This document shows positions 9,701-18,375 of a stretch of DNA of 64,000 nt, piece after piece; the stretch's first letter is position 1, and the number at the start of each line of letters is the position of its first letter. Under the pieces are notes generated by a model. It saw only the letters and a list, made by a program, of their open reading frames with translations. It did not search any database and was not told where the DNA came from. A program made the translations under genes and the position numbers. Source of the stretch: Gudongella sp051744365 (GTDB lineage: Bacteria > Bacillota > Clostridia > Tissierellales > Tissierellaceae); the NCBI GenBank assembly GCA_051744365.1, contig JBNJCX010000002.1, forward strand, positions 1 to 64,000, read 5' to 3'.

Positions 9701-10940
9701 CAGATTACTGAAGGGATGTACTGGAATTAAGAGAACATCTGGTCAGCACCCAGGTGGAGTAATGATAGTGCCGGAATATAAAGACATACACGACTTCACT
9801 CCCATACAATACCCTGCAGACGATAAGAAATCAGGCGTAATAACGACACATTTTGATTATCATGCGATCAGCGGCAGAATCCTGAAGCTTGATATACTGG
9901 GTCACGATGTTCCAAGTATAGTCCGGATGCTTGAAGATATTACTGGAGTTGATCCTACTTCAATACCACTTGACGACAAAGCCACCATGGAGCTTTTCAC
10001 CAGTACAGATTCAATCGGAGTTGATCCCAATGAAATAGGATGTCCTGTAGGAACGCTGGGGATACCCGAATTCGGGACAAAATTCGTTCGTCAGATGCTC
10101 ACCGATACAAAACCATCCACTTTTTCGGAATTGGTAAGGATCAGTGGACTGTCACATGGTACCGACGTTTGGATTAATAATGCACAGGAACTTGTAAAAA
10201 ACAATATCGCTCCTTTAGCTAAAGTTATCTCAACCCGTGAGGATATAATGCTATCCCTAATAAATGCCGGAATGGATAAGAAACAATCTTTTTTCATAAT
10301 GGAGAAAGTGAGGAAAGGCAAAGGACTGAAATCTGAAGAGGAAGAGGCAATGAGGAAACTCGGCCTGCCGGAATGGTATATTGAATCCTGCAACAAGATT
10401 AAATACATGTTTCCAAAAGCACATGCTGCAGCTTATGTAACAATGAGCTTTAGAATAGCATATTTTAAAGTCCATCATCCAGAAGCATTCTACGCAACAT
10501 ATTTTACTACAAAATCTTCGGACTTTGATGCAGATCTTATTCTTAAAGGAAAAAGCGTAGTTAGACAGAGACTCTCTGAACTGGAACAGAAGGGAATGGG
10601 AGCAACAACTAAAGAAAAGAATCAGATAACAGTACTAGAAGTTGTACTTGAAATGTATGCTAGAGGATTTAACTTTGACAGGGTAGATTTGTATAAGTCG
10701 CACAGTGATAAGTTCTCTTTGACAAACAAAGGAATTCTTCCACCATTGAAAGCTCTGGAGGGAGTCGGTGAGAATGCAGCTAGAAAGATTGCTGAAGAAC
10801 GAGAGATAAATCCATTTATTTCCATAGAGGATCTGTTAAGACGGGGAAAAGCGACCAGACCTGTAATTGATGCCCTGAAGTCCCATGGATGTTTGGATTC
10901 ACTGCCTGAGAGCAATCAGATAAGCTTATTTAATGTTTGA
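6708..10940 (+). CDS. polC: DNA polymerase III alpha subunit, Gram-positive PolC type
   Basis: Main replicative DNA polymerase, with built-in 3'-5' proofreading. Order of domains: N-terminal domain (1-200), OB fold (about 210-300, TGSTTIEGKIF), PHP domain starting at ELHLHTQMSSMDGV (about 315), the exonuclease inserted into PHP (FVVFDLETTGLSP, about 398), PHP remainder, then the polymerase palm with EPDIDLNFAGEY (about 935) and the helix-hairpin-helix/tau-binding C terminus. A CxxC-x-CxxC zinc element (about 883-912) lies in the polymerase part. The 1410 aa are slightly short for the family but complete. It ends under the rimP promoter. Confidence 0.98.
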   Translation: MTDKNRSIKSLFAEENKFSSFLGDIKIDSVVLDNSSLKMTIIMKDDYWVTNKDREIIREVFQSKFIDMELEIKYIGSLPVLSQDKLLALIKKKIGNHIPSSSSWLEDVVLNEGEIINMVLPGKLPYQSVTRNGLVDELVEITEKASGKSLNVDFMENHEPDRFLHNNEIEERKILKDMISKNLSSNSEKKKRIKNYSYGKNIKTEPIKIIDIDMQTGSTTIEGKIFQLETKTIKDNRTLVIFYLSDGTNSISAKVFLNRDQAVEFTSNIMENTYVLLSGDVVYDTYAKEISVMIKSLQVKEHTVIRDLSDEKRVELHLHTQMSSMDGVSHTKDLIKRAIDWGHKAIAITDHGVVQAFPDAMEMSKDIKIIYGVEAYMINDKKEIVTGNLDGRIVDNFVVFDLETTGLSPKNNKITEIGAVKILNGEIVDSFSQLINPEIPIPELIIKLTGITDEMVSEKPIIDDVLPQFREFIGDSVLVAHNASFDMGFIREAFRNIGIRLENPVMDTLELSRAMFPGMKSHKLNLVAKHLKVELKNHHRAVDDAVATANILLRILELLEERNLETLADINGLTGNADSTKGDMYHVILLAKNQSGLKDLYKLISESHLNYFHRKPRMPKSLIEANRKNLIVGSACESGELYRGIIRNKQDNEIREIAQFYDYLEIQPLGNNEYMVREGIVKNHEELKSINRRIYNLGKSLNKPVVATGDVHFLDPEDEVYRRILMSGQKFQDADYQPPLYLRTTEQMLLEFDYLGDDISKEVVITGPNIINDMAEKCIPIPDGTFPPKIEGADQELREITINKAVETYGSPLPELVKSRLERELDSIIKNGYAVMYIIAQKLVWKSMEDGYLVGSRGSVGSSFAATMSGITEVNPLPPHYVCPDCNHSEFFTDGSIASGYDLPDKKCPHCNTNYIKEGQDIPFEVFLGFEGDKEPDIDLNFAGEYQARAHKYTEELFGEGKVFRAGTIGTIADKTAYGFVKKYFEEKDKIVSQAEINRLLKGCTGIKRTSGQHPGGVMIVPEYKDIHDFTPIQYPADDKKSGVITTHFDYHAISGRILKLDILGHDVPSIVRMLEDITGVDPTSIPLDDKATMELFTSTDSIGVDPNEIGCPVGTLGIPEFGTKFVRQMLTDTKPSTFSELVRISGLSHGTDVWINNAQELVKNNIAPLAKVISTREDIMLSLINAGMDKKQSFFIMEKVRKGKGLKSEEEEAMRKLGLPEWYIESCNKIKYMFPKAHAAAYVTMSFRIAYFKVHHPEAFYATYFTTKSSDFDADLILKGKSVVRQRLSELEQKGMGATTKEKNQITVLEVVLEMYARGFNFDRVDLYKSHSDKFSLTNKGILPPLKALEGVGENAARKIAEEREINPFISIEDLLRRGKATRPVIDALKSHGCLDSLPESNQISLFNV

Positions 10941-10965
10941 TTTAATTCTAACTGTATGTTATAAT
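10937..10965 (+). promoter_or_regulatory. Promoter of the rimP-nusA-infB operon
   Basis: TTGATT (10937-10942), a 17-bp spacer and TATAAT (10960-10965). The -35 box overlaps the stop codon of polC. Transcription would begin near 10972, producing the hairpin leader described next. Confidence 0.75.
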
Positions 10966-10980
10966 AAATAGGACAATTAG

Positions 10981-11016
10981 AGTGGGTTCCGGCAAGAGTG
11001 GGTTTTTCCCACTCTT
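10981..11016 (+). promoter_or_regulatory. rimP leader hairpin
   Basis: AAGAGTGGG (10994-11002) and CCCACTCTT (11008-11016) form a perfect 9-bp stem around a TTTTT loop. AGTGGGTTCC (10981-10990) just upstream is a second copy of AGTGGG that can compete for the CCCACT strand. This resembles the published rimP leader RNA motif found before rimP-nusA operons. The alternative pairing is visible; control of the operon by it is inference. Confidence 0.65.
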
Positions 11017-11051
11017 CGTTTGTGTCAGGGAGTCTGATATGGAGGTGTATG

Positions 11052-11513
11052 ATGAGTAAAAAGGATTTTATGACCGTAATCAAAACCATGTGTAAGAAGG
11101 TTACTTCAGAGCTGGGTTATGAATTGGTAGATGTCGAATATTTGAAGGAGAACGGAGACTACTACCTAAGAGTGTACATCCATAAGCCAGAGGGTATAAA
11201 TCTGGATGACTGTCAGATTGTAAGTGAGAATCTGAGTAGTAGACTTGATGAAGATGACATAATACAAAAGGCCTATTATCTTGAAGTATCATCACCTGGC
11301 CTCGACAGACCACTGAAAACAGACAGGGATCTGGAACGTAATTTAGAAAAGGAAGTCGAGGTCAGCTTATATAAGCCACTTGATGGAGTAAAGAAATATG
11401 AAGGAATACTAAAGTCATATGATGGTGATTCAATTGAATTGGAAACCGTTGAAAAAATGGTAAGGATACCGAGAGATGCAGTTTCGCTGGTTCGGTTGAC
11501 CATTAAATTTTAA
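11052..11513 (+). CDS. rimP: Ribosome maturation factor RimP
   Basis: Cytoplasmic assembly factor for the 30S subunit. The N-terminal alpha/beta domain (GYELVDVEYLKENGDYYLRV, about residues 21-40), the conserved YYLEVSSPGLDRPL motif (about 78-91) and a C-terminal SH3-like domain are seen. About 153 aa. The ATG at 11052 has GGAGG six bases upstream; the preceding ATG at 11049 is too close. The frame runs open to 10998, but that stretch encodes the leader hairpin and is not protein. First gene of the transcription/translation operon. Confidence 0.96.
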   Translation: MSKKDFMTVIKTMCKKVTSELGYELVDVEYLKENGDYYLRVYIHKPEGINLDDCQIVSENLSSRLDEDDIIQKAYYLEVSSPGLDRPLKTDRDLERNLEKEVEVSLYKPLDGVKKYEGILKSYDGDSIELETVEKMVRIPRDAVSLVRLTIKF

Positions 11514-11527
11514 GGAGGAATTTCGTG

Positions 11528-12721
11528 ATGAATGTTGATTTCATCAATGCCCTTGAGGAAATAGAAAAAGAGAAGGGCATTTCTAAGGATATCATTTTTG
11601 ATGCTCTTGAGTCTGCGTTGATATCCAGTTATAAAAAGAATTTTGGATCTTCACAGAATGTAATCGTAGAGATGGACCGTGATACAGGAACTGTTGATGT
11701 TTTTGCTACAAAGGACGTAGTTGAAGATGGTGAAGTGGAAGACGAGCTTTTACAGATGTCACTTAAAGATGCAAAAGAGCTAAACGCCAACTATCAGATA
11801 GGCGATGTTGTAAAATTGGGAATAACACCAAAGGATTTCGGAAGAATTGCTGCTCAGACTGCAAAACAGGTAGTAATACAAAGAATAAAGGATGCTGAAA
11901 GGGATGTAATATTTGACGAATTCATAAACAGAGAGAATGAAATTATTACAGGCCAGATTCAGAGAATAGCAAAGAACAATGTATACATCGATCTTGGAAA
12001 AACCGAAGGAATATTACCTCCATCTGAACAAATCCCAGGTGAAGAATACAGCCCGGGAGAAAGAAAAAAGCTTCTGATCCTGGAGGTCAAAAAAACAACA
12101 AAGGGTCCTCAAATTGTATTGTCCAGAGCCAATACAGGTCTTGTCAAGAGACTGTTCGAGCTGGAAGTACCAGAAATAGCTGAAGGAATTGTTGAGATTT
12201 ATTCTGTATCCAGGGAAGCTGGTTCCAGAACCAAGATTGCAGTATTTTCCAAAAACCCTGACGTAGATGCTCTTGGGTCCTGTGTCGGATTCAAAGGAGC
12301 AAGGGTCAAGGCCATTGTGGAGGAGCTAAATGGGGAAAAGATTGATATAATAATCTGGAGCAAAACTCCGGCTGAATTTATTGGAAACAGCCTTAGCCCT
12401 TCAAAGGTTGTAAAGGTAATTCCAAATGATAAGGAAAAATCAGCAATTGTTGTTGTTCCTGATTATCAACTTTCTCTGGCAATAGGCAAGGAAGGGCAGA
12501 ATGCAAGATTGGCAGCAAAGCTTACAAACTGGAAGATAGATATAAAATCAGAAACCCAGTATAAGGAATTTATGGAGAAAATAAAAAAAGAAGACCAGAC
12601 CAAGATTGCAGATGAAGAAGCCCGTCTTGGATCACCAGATGAAATTCCGGAAGATGATTTAGAAGGGATATCTGATAAAGAAACTGATGTATCAAGTGAT
12701 GAAACATCAGATGAAATATAG
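11528..12721 (+). CDS. nusA: Transcription termination/antitermination factor NusA
   Basis: RNA polymerase-binding factor that affects pausing, intrinsic termination and antitermination. It has the N-terminal RNAP-binding domain (MNVDFINALEEIEKEKGI start), an S1 domain (about 135-200), KH1 and KH2 (GFKGARVKAIVEELNGEKID about 257-276; GKEGQNARLAAKLT about 321-334) and an acidic tail. About 397 aa. The ribosome site AAGGAGG overlaps the rimP stop; GTG at 11525 is an alternative start, but MN at 11528 matches family N termini. Confidence 0.96.
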   Translation: MNVDFINALEEIEKEKGISKDIIFDALESALISSYKKNFGSSQNVIVEMDRDTGTVDVFATKDVVEDGEVEDELLQMSLKDAKELNANYQIGDVVKLGITPKDFGRIAAQTAKQVVIQRIKDAERDVIFDEFINRENEIITGQIQRIAKNNVYIDLGKTEGILPPSEQIPGEEYSPGERKKLLILEVKKTTKGPQIVLSRANTGLVKRLFELEVPEIAEGIVEIYSVSREAGSRTKIAVFSKNPDVDALGSCVGFKGARVKAIVEELNGEKIDIIIWSKTPAEFIGNSLSPSKVVKVIPNDKEKSAIVVVPDYQLSLAIGKEGQNARLAAKLTNWKIDIKSETQYKEFMEKIKKEDQTKIADEEARLGSPDEIPEDDLEGISDKETDVSSDETSDEI

Positions 12722-12735
12722 ATTGGAGGGATAAT

Positions 12736-12999
12736 GTGAGTGCCAGAAAAATCCCACTTAGAAAATGCATCGCATGCAATGAGATGAAACCGAAGAAAGA
12801 ATTAGTGAGAGTAGTCAAAAATAAGGAAAATGTAGTCAGTGTGGATCTTAGCGGTAAAGCAAATGGTAGAGGAGCTTATATATGTCCTACCATTGAGTGC
12901 TTTGAAAATGCTTATAAAAACAAGAAGTTTCAAAGAGCTTTGCAGACAGAAATTACAGAGGAAATCTACTCCAGATTGAAGAAAGTCATAGATAAGTAA
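12736..12999 (+). CDS. rnpM: RNase P-modulating protein RnpM (YlxR family)
   Basis: An 87-aa basic protein of the YlxR family, whose members bind RNA; the Bacillus protein interacts with RNase P RNA and modulates it. The family signature RKCIACNEMKPKKELVRVV (about residues 9-27, written here without the first bases) and the GRGAYIC motif (about 49-55) are both present. The start is GTG with GGAGG six bases before. In Firmicutes a YlxQ (L7Ae-like) gene normally follows; here infB follows directly. Confidence 0.92.
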   Translation: MSARKIPLRKCIACNEMKPKKELVRVVKNKENVVSVDLSGKANGRGAYICPTIECFENAYKNKKFQRALQTEITEEIYSRLKKVIDK

Positions 13000-13032
13000 A
13001 GGAACACCTTAAACAAACAGGAGGTGCAAGGT

Positions 13033-15084
13033 ATGACAAAAGTTAGAGTATATGAATTGGCAAAAGAACTCAATATGTCCAGCAAGGCTTTGATGGAAAA
13101 AATCGAAGGCCTGGAGCTTAAAATCAATAGTCATATGAGTTCCATAGAGGAAGAAGAAGCACAATTGATAAAAGAAATATTAACAGAAGAGAAGCCTGAA
13201 ACAAAAACTGAGGTAACTGAGGATGCGGATGATTTCATCGAAGAAGAAAAACCAAAGATTAAAAAGCCCAAGAAAAAACAGTTCAAAACGGAAGATACTG
13301 CCATAGAAAATGAGGTAACTAATATCGAAAAGAAGACTATAGAAATTGAACCAGAAATAATTGTAAAAGACCTGGCTGAGATGATTGGTGTCAATTCCTC
13401 ACAAATAATCACAAAATTGATTGGTCTTGGAGTAATGGTGAACCAGAATCAGGCAATTGACAGTGAAATTGCAGCGCTAGTAGCGGATGATTTCGGATAT
13501 GCAGTTCAGACGATTGAGCCAGAGGTTGAAAAAACCGAAGAACAGCTCTTGGATTACGACGATGAACCTGAAGATATGAAGCCAAAACCACCAGTAGTTA
13601 CTGTAATGGGCCATGTCGATCATGGTAAAACTTCACTTTTGGATGCAATCAGACATACAAGTGTTACAGATAAAGAAGCTGGAGGCATTACACAGCACAT
13701 AGGAGCATATGCGGTAAACATAAACAATAAAAAAATTGTGTTTTTGGATACCCCTGGACATGAGGCATTTACTTCAATGAGGGCAAGAGGTGCCAGCGTG
13801 ACTGACATAGCAATACTTGTAGTTGCTGCAGATGACGGCGTAATGCCACAGACTGTTGAAGCAATATCACACGCAAAAGCAGCAGGCGTACCGATAATTG
13901 TGGCATTAAATAAAATAGATAAGCCTGATTCCAATCCTGACAGAGTCAAGCAGGAGCTTTCTGACAATGGCCTCGTTCCTGAAGAGTGGGGTGGAGACAC
14001 AATTATCGTGCCAGTATCTGCCTTACAGAAAACTGGTATTGAGGACCTTCTGGAAATGATTCTTCTTGTTGCAGATATGCAGGAACTGAAATCAAATCCG
14101 GACAGAAGAGCAGTTGGAACTATAATTGAAGGTGAACTTGATAAAGGGAAAGGCCCCCTTGCTACAGTACTTGTACAAAAAGGCACATTGCATGTAGGAG
14201 ATATGGTTGTATCAGGTACTGCCAGCGGACGTATCCGTGCTATGCTGGATGATAAGGGTAAAAATGTAAAGAAGGCAACCCCATCCATACCAGTTATGAT
14301 ACTTGGACTTTCAGAGGTTCCAAATGCAGGAGATTTATTGTTTGCGGTTGAAAATGAGAAAGCTGCAAGAAATATCGCGGATGACAAAAAGGTTGAAATG
14401 AGAGAAGCTCAAATGAAACAATCTTCAAAGGTTTCACTTGACGACCTGTTTGAAAAAATTAAGCTTGGGGAAATAAAAGATTTAAATATCATAGTTAAAG
14501 GTGATGTAAGAGGTTCAATTGAAGCTTTGAGTCAATCACTGAATAAACTGGATACCGAAGAGGTAAGAGTTAATCTTCTCCATGGTGGTGTAGGTGGAAT
14601 TACTGAAAGTGATATCATGCTTGCTTCTGCTTCGAACGCCATCGTAATTGGCTTTAATGTAAGGCCTAATCTCAATGCAATTGAACTAGCGAAAAAAGAG
14701 AAAGTTGATATCAGGACCTATAGGGTTATCTATGAGGCAATTGAAGACATACAAGCTGCGGTTAAAGGAATGCATGCTCCCAAGATTGTTGAAGAAATCC
14801 TTGGCAGGGCACAGGTTAGGGCAACATTCGGACTGCCTAATGGAAACAAAATTGCTGGTATCTATGTTGTTAGTGGAAAGATAACCAGAAATGCAAAGGT
14901 CAGACTCCTTAGAGATGATGTTGTGATATTCGATGGTTCAGTTTCTTCACTAAAGAGATTTAAAGATGACGTAAAAGAAGTTCTCACAGGATTTGAAGCC
15001 GGACTTGGATTGGAAAATTTCAATGACATTAAAGAAGGAGACCATCTCGAGGCTTATGTCTTGAAGGAAGTCAAAATAGATTAG
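13033..15084 (+). CDS. infB: Translation initiation factor IF-2
   Basis: GTPase that brings fMet-tRNA to the 30S subunit. A variable N-terminal region rich in Glu and Lys (about residues 50-105) separates two IF2N modules. The G domain shows G1 GHVDHGKTS (about 194-202), G3 DTPGHEAF and G4 NKID. Domains II-IV, including the fMet-tRNA-binding C2 domain, follow. About 683 aa, normal for Clostridia. The ATG at 13033 has AGGAGG upstream; the in-frame GTG at 13024 overlaps that site. Confidence 0.97.
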   Translation: MTKVRVYELAKELNMSSKALMEKIEGLELKINSHMSSIEEEEAQLIKEILTEEKPETKTEVTEDADDFIEEEKPKIKKPKKKQFKTEDTAIENEVTNIEKKTIEIEPEIIVKDLAEMIGVNSSQIITKLIGLGVMVNQNQAIDSEIAALVADDFGYAVQTIEPEVEKTEEQLLDYDDEPEDMKPKPPVVTVMGHVDHGKTSLLDAIRHTSVTDKEAGGITQHIGAYAVNINNKKIVFLDTPGHEAFTSMRARGASVTDIAILVVAADDGVMPQTVEAISHAKAAGVPIIVALNKIDKPDSNPDRVKQELSDNGLVPEEWGGDTIIVPVSALQKTGIEDLLEMILLVADMQELKSNPDRRAVGTIIEGELDKGKGPLATVLVQKGTLHVGDMVVSGTASGRIRAMLDDKGKNVKKATPSIPVMILGLSEVPNAGDLLFAVENEKAARNIADDKKVEMREAQMKQSSKVSLDDLFEKIKLGEIKDLNIIVKGDVRGSIEALSQSLNKLDTEEVRVNLLHGGVGGITESDIMLASASNAIVIGFNVRPNLNAIELAKKEKVDIRTYRVIYEAIEDIQAAVKGMHAPKIVEEILGRAQVRATFGLPNGNKIAGIYVVSGKITRNAKVRLLRDDVVIFDGSVSSLKRFKDDVKEVLTGFEAGLGLENFNDIKEGDHLEAYVLKEVKID

Positions 15085-15095
15085 AGGTGTTATAA

Positions 15096-15476
15096 ATGAA
15101 TGAAAAAAGAATTAATCGAATCTCAGAAGAAGTGAAAAAAGTTGTTTCAGAACTTATTCAGAATGAGATAAAGGATCCCAGGATAAGCGGCATGCCAAGT
15201 GTAAATAAGGTCAGCGTTACCAAGGACCTTAGATTTGCAAAGATATATATATCAGTACTTGGAAGTGAAGAGGACAAGGAAAGTACAATCCAGGGACTTC
15301 AAAGTGCCAAAGGATTTGTGAGAACAGAGATTGGAAGAAGAATTAATCTCAGACATGTACCAGAGCCGATATTTGAACTTGATGAAAGTATAGAGCAAGC
15401 GCTTTATATGTCAAAGCTAATAGAGGAGGTCAACAGGGATTCAAAGGAGGCTTCTGAGAAAGATGAACAGGAGTAA
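15096..15476 (+). CDS. rbfA: 30S ribosome-binding factor RbfA
   Basis: Cold-shock-associated 16S rRNA processing and 30S maturation factor with a KH-like fold. The RISEEVKKVVSELIQNEIKD N-terminal helix and the KIYISVLGSEEDKE segment match the family, as does the length of 126 aa. Its last 14 bases overlap the start of nrnA, so the two are translationally coupled. Confidence 0.95.
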   Translation: MNEKRINRISEEVKKVVSELIQNEIKDPRISGMPSVNKVSVTKDLRFAKIYISVLGSEEDKESTIQGLQSAKGFVRTEIGRRINLRHVPEPIFELDESIEQALYMSKLIEEVNRDSKEASEKDEQE

Positions 15477-16428
15477 TTTAAAACGTCTGAATGAATTAAT
15501 AAATAAAAGCAAAAGAATAGCCGTGGTGTCCCATCAGAGTCCAGATGGAGACAACCTTGGCTCTCTTCTTGCAGTGGGCATTTCGCTGGAAAGTCTTGGC
15601 AAGGAGGTATTGTTTGTAAAAGCGGACATAGTTCCTGCAGATTATGACTTTTTCCCCGGAATAGATAAACTGGAAGCCATTGACTACAGCACCGAAGATG
15701 TTGATCTTCTTTTGGTTATGGATTGCAGCGATTTGAAGCGGCTGGGTGAAAATCAGTTTCTTATTGATAAATCAAATAAAATTGTAAATATTGACCACCA
15801 TGTAAGCAACACAGAATTTGGAGACATCAATATAGTGATGCCTGATTTATCATCAACAGGTGAAATATTGTTTAATATTCTTGAAGAACTCCAATTACCC
15901 ATAAACACGGATATTGCAACACTTATTTATGCAGCAATGAGTACGGATACAGGTAGATTTACCTACCAAGGTGTTACAGGAAGAACACACAAAACTGTTG
16001 CTAAGTTATATGACTACGGTATAGATGCATATAACATCAATACCAAGCTTTATCAAAGAAGAAGTCTTGCCAGGACAAGACTGTTTATTAGAGCTGCGTC
16101 CCAAATTGCATTTTACTATGAAAATAAGGTTGGAGTCGTAAAAGTATCACAGAAAATGCTTGAAGCAACTGGAGCATCCATGGAGGATACTGAAGGCATT
16201 GTTGAATTTATACGTGATACTGATTCAATAGAAGCTGCGCTTCTATTGAAGGAAATTGATGAGAATATGATTAAAATCAGTCTCCGTACAAAGGGAGCAA
16301 TCGATGCCAACAAGATCTGCGGGGCATTCAATGGAGGAGGTCACAGTAGAGCTTCTGGAGCCACTATGGATGGCACCCTGGAAGTTGCTGAAAAAATAAT
16401 ACTTGAAGAGATAGGTAAATATTTATAA
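15463..16428 (+). CDS. nrnA: DHH-family bifunctional oligoribonuclease/PAP phosphatase NrnA
   Basis: Phosphoesterase that degrades nano-RNAs (2-5 nt) and dephosphorylates pAp. The N-terminal DHH domain carries SHQSPDGDNLG (about residues 24-34), MDCSD (about 86) and NIDHHVSN (about 109-116). The C-terminal DHHA1 domain has FNGGGHSRASGATM (about 290-303). 321 aa. It overlaps rbfA by 14 bases, and its ribosome site (GGAGG, 15446-15450) lies inside rbfA. The rbfA-nrnA-truB order is common in Firmicutes. Confidence 0.93.
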   Translation: MNRSNLKRLNELINKSKRIAVVSHQSPDGDNLGSLLAVGISLESLGKEVLFVKADIVPADYDFFPGIDKLEAIDYSTEDVDLLLVMDCSDLKRLGENQFLIDKSNKIVNIDHHVSNTEFGDINIVMPDLSSTGEILFNILEELQLPINTDIATLIYAAMSTDTGRFTYQGVTGRTHKTVAKLYDYGIDAYNINTKLYQRRSLARTRLFIRAASQIAFYYENKVGVVKVSQKMLEATGASMEDTEGIVEFIRDTDSIEAALLLKEIDENMIKISLRTKGAIDANKICGAFNGGGHSRASGATMDGTLEVAEKIILEEIGKYL

Positions 16429-16444
16429 AAAGCGGGGTGATTTT

Positions 16445-17335
16445 ATGGATGGAATAATTAATTTTTTCAAACCCGCTGGGATGACATCCCACGATGCAGT
16501 TTCTTACTTCAGAAAGCTTCTGGGGACCAGGAAAGTCGGGCATACAGGTACACTGGATCCTATGGCGACAGGTGTTCTCCCAATTTGTATTGGTAAAGGG
16601 ACCAGGGTGTCTGAGTATCTTCTTGGAGTTGACAAGGAATACATTGCTGAGCTTACCCTTGGATGTGCTTCGGACACACAGGATAGCACAGGGAAAGTAA
16701 CTTACACTTCGGAATTGGAAGTATCAAAAGATGATATAGAAGAAGTTTTTAAGTCATTTCATGGTACTATCAACCAGATTCCCCCAATGTACTCTGCCAA
16801 GAAAATTGGAGGGAAAAAGCTATATGAACTTGCTAGAAATGGGATTGAGGTTGAAAGAAACCCCAGAAAGATCCAGATTAAAGAACTCAAAATTTTAAAC
16901 AATCAACATAATCGAAAGATAATATTTTATACAAAATGTTCCAAGGGAACATATATAAGAACAATATGTCATGATATTGGTAAAAATCTTGAAACCTATG
17001 GTCACATGTCATATCTTATTCGCACAGGCGTAGGGAATTTTAAAATTGAGGATGCATTTGGCATGGAGACTCTTGACAAAATGGATGCCCATGATATTCT
17101 GAAAGTGATTCAACCCATTGATAGGGCAATCCTTCATATGAATGAGATCAAACTGGACAGAACCTACTACAAACCTTTAACAAATGGCGTTAAGATAAAC
17201 CTTGATGGAACTGAAAGAGTATTTGTGAATCAGCTATTAAGAGTATATGTTTCAGAAGAATTCATTGGGGTTGGAAAAATCATTGAAGATAAAGACGGAA
17301 GAATATTGAAAATGGAAAAAGTACTGATCAGGTGA
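16445..17335 (+). CDS. truB: tRNA pseudouridine(55) synthase TruB
   Basis: Makes the universal pseudouridine 55 in the T loop of elongator tRNAs. The catalytic Asp lies in GHTGTLDPMATGVLPI (about residues 33-48). The KPAGMTSHD start motif, the PPMYSAKKIGGKKLYELAR segment and the KCSKGTYIRTICHDIG motif are all present. The C-terminal PUA-like part is short (about 225-296). GGGGTG precedes the ATG. ribF follows four bases after the stop. Confidence 0.96.
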   Translation: MDGIINFFKPAGMTSHDAVSYFRKLLGTRKVGHTGTLDPMATGVLPICIGKGTRVSEYLLGVDKEYIAELTLGCASDTQDSTGKVTYTSELEVSKDDIEEVFKSFHGTINQIPPMYSAKKIGGKKLYELARNGIEVERNPRKIQIKELKILNNQHNRKIIFYTKCSKGTYIRTICHDIGKNLETYGHMSYLIRTGVGNFKIEDAFGMETLDKMDAHDILKVIQPIDRAILHMNEIKLDRTYYKPLTNGVKINLDGTERVFVNQLLRVYVSEEFIGVGKIIEDKDGRILKMEKVLIR

Positions 17336-17339
17336 TATA

Positions 17340-18266
17340 ATGGAGATTGTGCGAATTGACAATAATAAAGAGACAAGATTTCAGACATCCCTTGCATTGG
17401 GCAACTTTGATGGTGTTCACATAGGACATCAGAAGCTTATAAAATCAATGATAAAGACTTCTGAACAGTCAAATTTGAGACCTTCTATGATGATATTCGA
17501 AAATCACACAAAATCCTTTGTATTCAAGAATGGTCCCAGATTAATAAACAGCAACAGCCAGAAAAACAGATTTCTGGAAAAACTGGGTGTCAAGACCCTG
17601 TATACAATGATATTCGATGATGAAATCATGACCCTCAGCCCAAGAGATTTTGTTGAATCTATATTATATGAAAAACTTAATTGCAGAGCCATTACGGTAG
17701 GACCTGATTATAGATTTGGATACAAGGCTCAGGGGAATGTAGAGAAATTACTTGAACTAAGCAAGGAATTTGGAATTAAAACAAGTATAATCCAGCCTGT
17801 ATTCCACAATGGCATACTTGTTAGCAGTACTCTGATCAGGGAACATATCACAGATGGTGAAATAATAAATGCCAATGAGCTCCTGGGAAGACCTTTTGGG
17901 ATTACTGGAGAAGTGATACGTGGCAAGGGTCTTGGTAAAAAGCTGGGCGTCCCAACGGCAAACATAAAACCTACAGACAAGTATGTAATACCTATGAAAG
18001 GTATCTATATGACATACACTGTTGTAGATGGCAAAACTTATCCAAGCGCTACCAACATTGGAGTCAATCCTACATTCAACGAGGTGGACCTTAAAATCGA
18101 AAATCACATAATTGGATTTGACGATCAGATTTATGGAAAAGAGATTGAAATATTCTTCCTTGAGTATATAAGACCCGAAAAAAAATTTGCATCAGTTGAA
18201 GATCTCAAGGCGAAAATGCAGGAGGATATTAGATATATAAAGCAAAAATCCGATTTACATTTGTAG
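17340..18266 (+). CDS. ribF: Bifunctional riboflavin kinase/FAD synthetase
   Basis: Converts riboflavin to FMN and then FAD. The N-terminal nucleotidyltransferase domain shows LGNFDGVHIGHQKLI (about residues 21-35) and SSTLIREHI. The C-terminal riboflavin kinase domain shows RGKGLGKKLGVPTANIKP (about 196-213) and NIGVNPTF. Typical length, 308 aa. The truB-ribF-rpsO order is conserved across Firmicutes. Confidence 0.96.
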   Translation: MEIVRIDNNKETRFQTSLALGNFDGVHIGHQKLIKSMIKTSEQSNLRPSMMIFENHTKSFVFKNGPRLINSNSQKNRFLEKLGVKTLYTMIFDDEIMTLSPRDFVESILYEKLNCRAITVGPDYRFGYKAQGNVEKLLELSKEFGIKTSIIQPVFHNGILVSSTLIREHITDGEIINANELLGRPFGITGEVIRGKGLGKKLGVPTANIKPTDKYVIPMKGIYMTYTVVDGKTYPSATNIGVNPTFNEVDLKIENHIIGFDDQIYGKEIEIFFLEYIRPEKKFASVEDLKAKMQEDIRYIKQKSDLHL

Positions 18267-18267
18267 A

Positions 18268-18375
18268 CAAGTGTGTTAAACTTTAAATGTTAAGGATTAC
18301 CTTTGGCAATGCTTGCCGTTCCTCGGCGCCTGCATGGCTGATGGTGGACTAAGAATAATATGGAGGTGCAGTAAA
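18268..18375 (+). promoter_or_regulatory. rpsO 5' leader, probable S15 autoregulatory region
   Basis: About 108 nt between ribF and rpsO contain a small hairpin GGCAA-tgc-TTGCC (about 18305-18317) and GC-rich stretches unlike the surrounding coding DNA. S15 mRNAs often carry leaders that bind S15 and repress translation. The structure here was not assigned to a known family, so its role is inference. Confidence 0.4.

Noticed and set aside
13620..14387. 255-codon antisense frame inside infB
   Set aside because: It is the complement of the highly conserved GTPase domain; serine- and isoleucine-rich shadow composition and no ribosome site.
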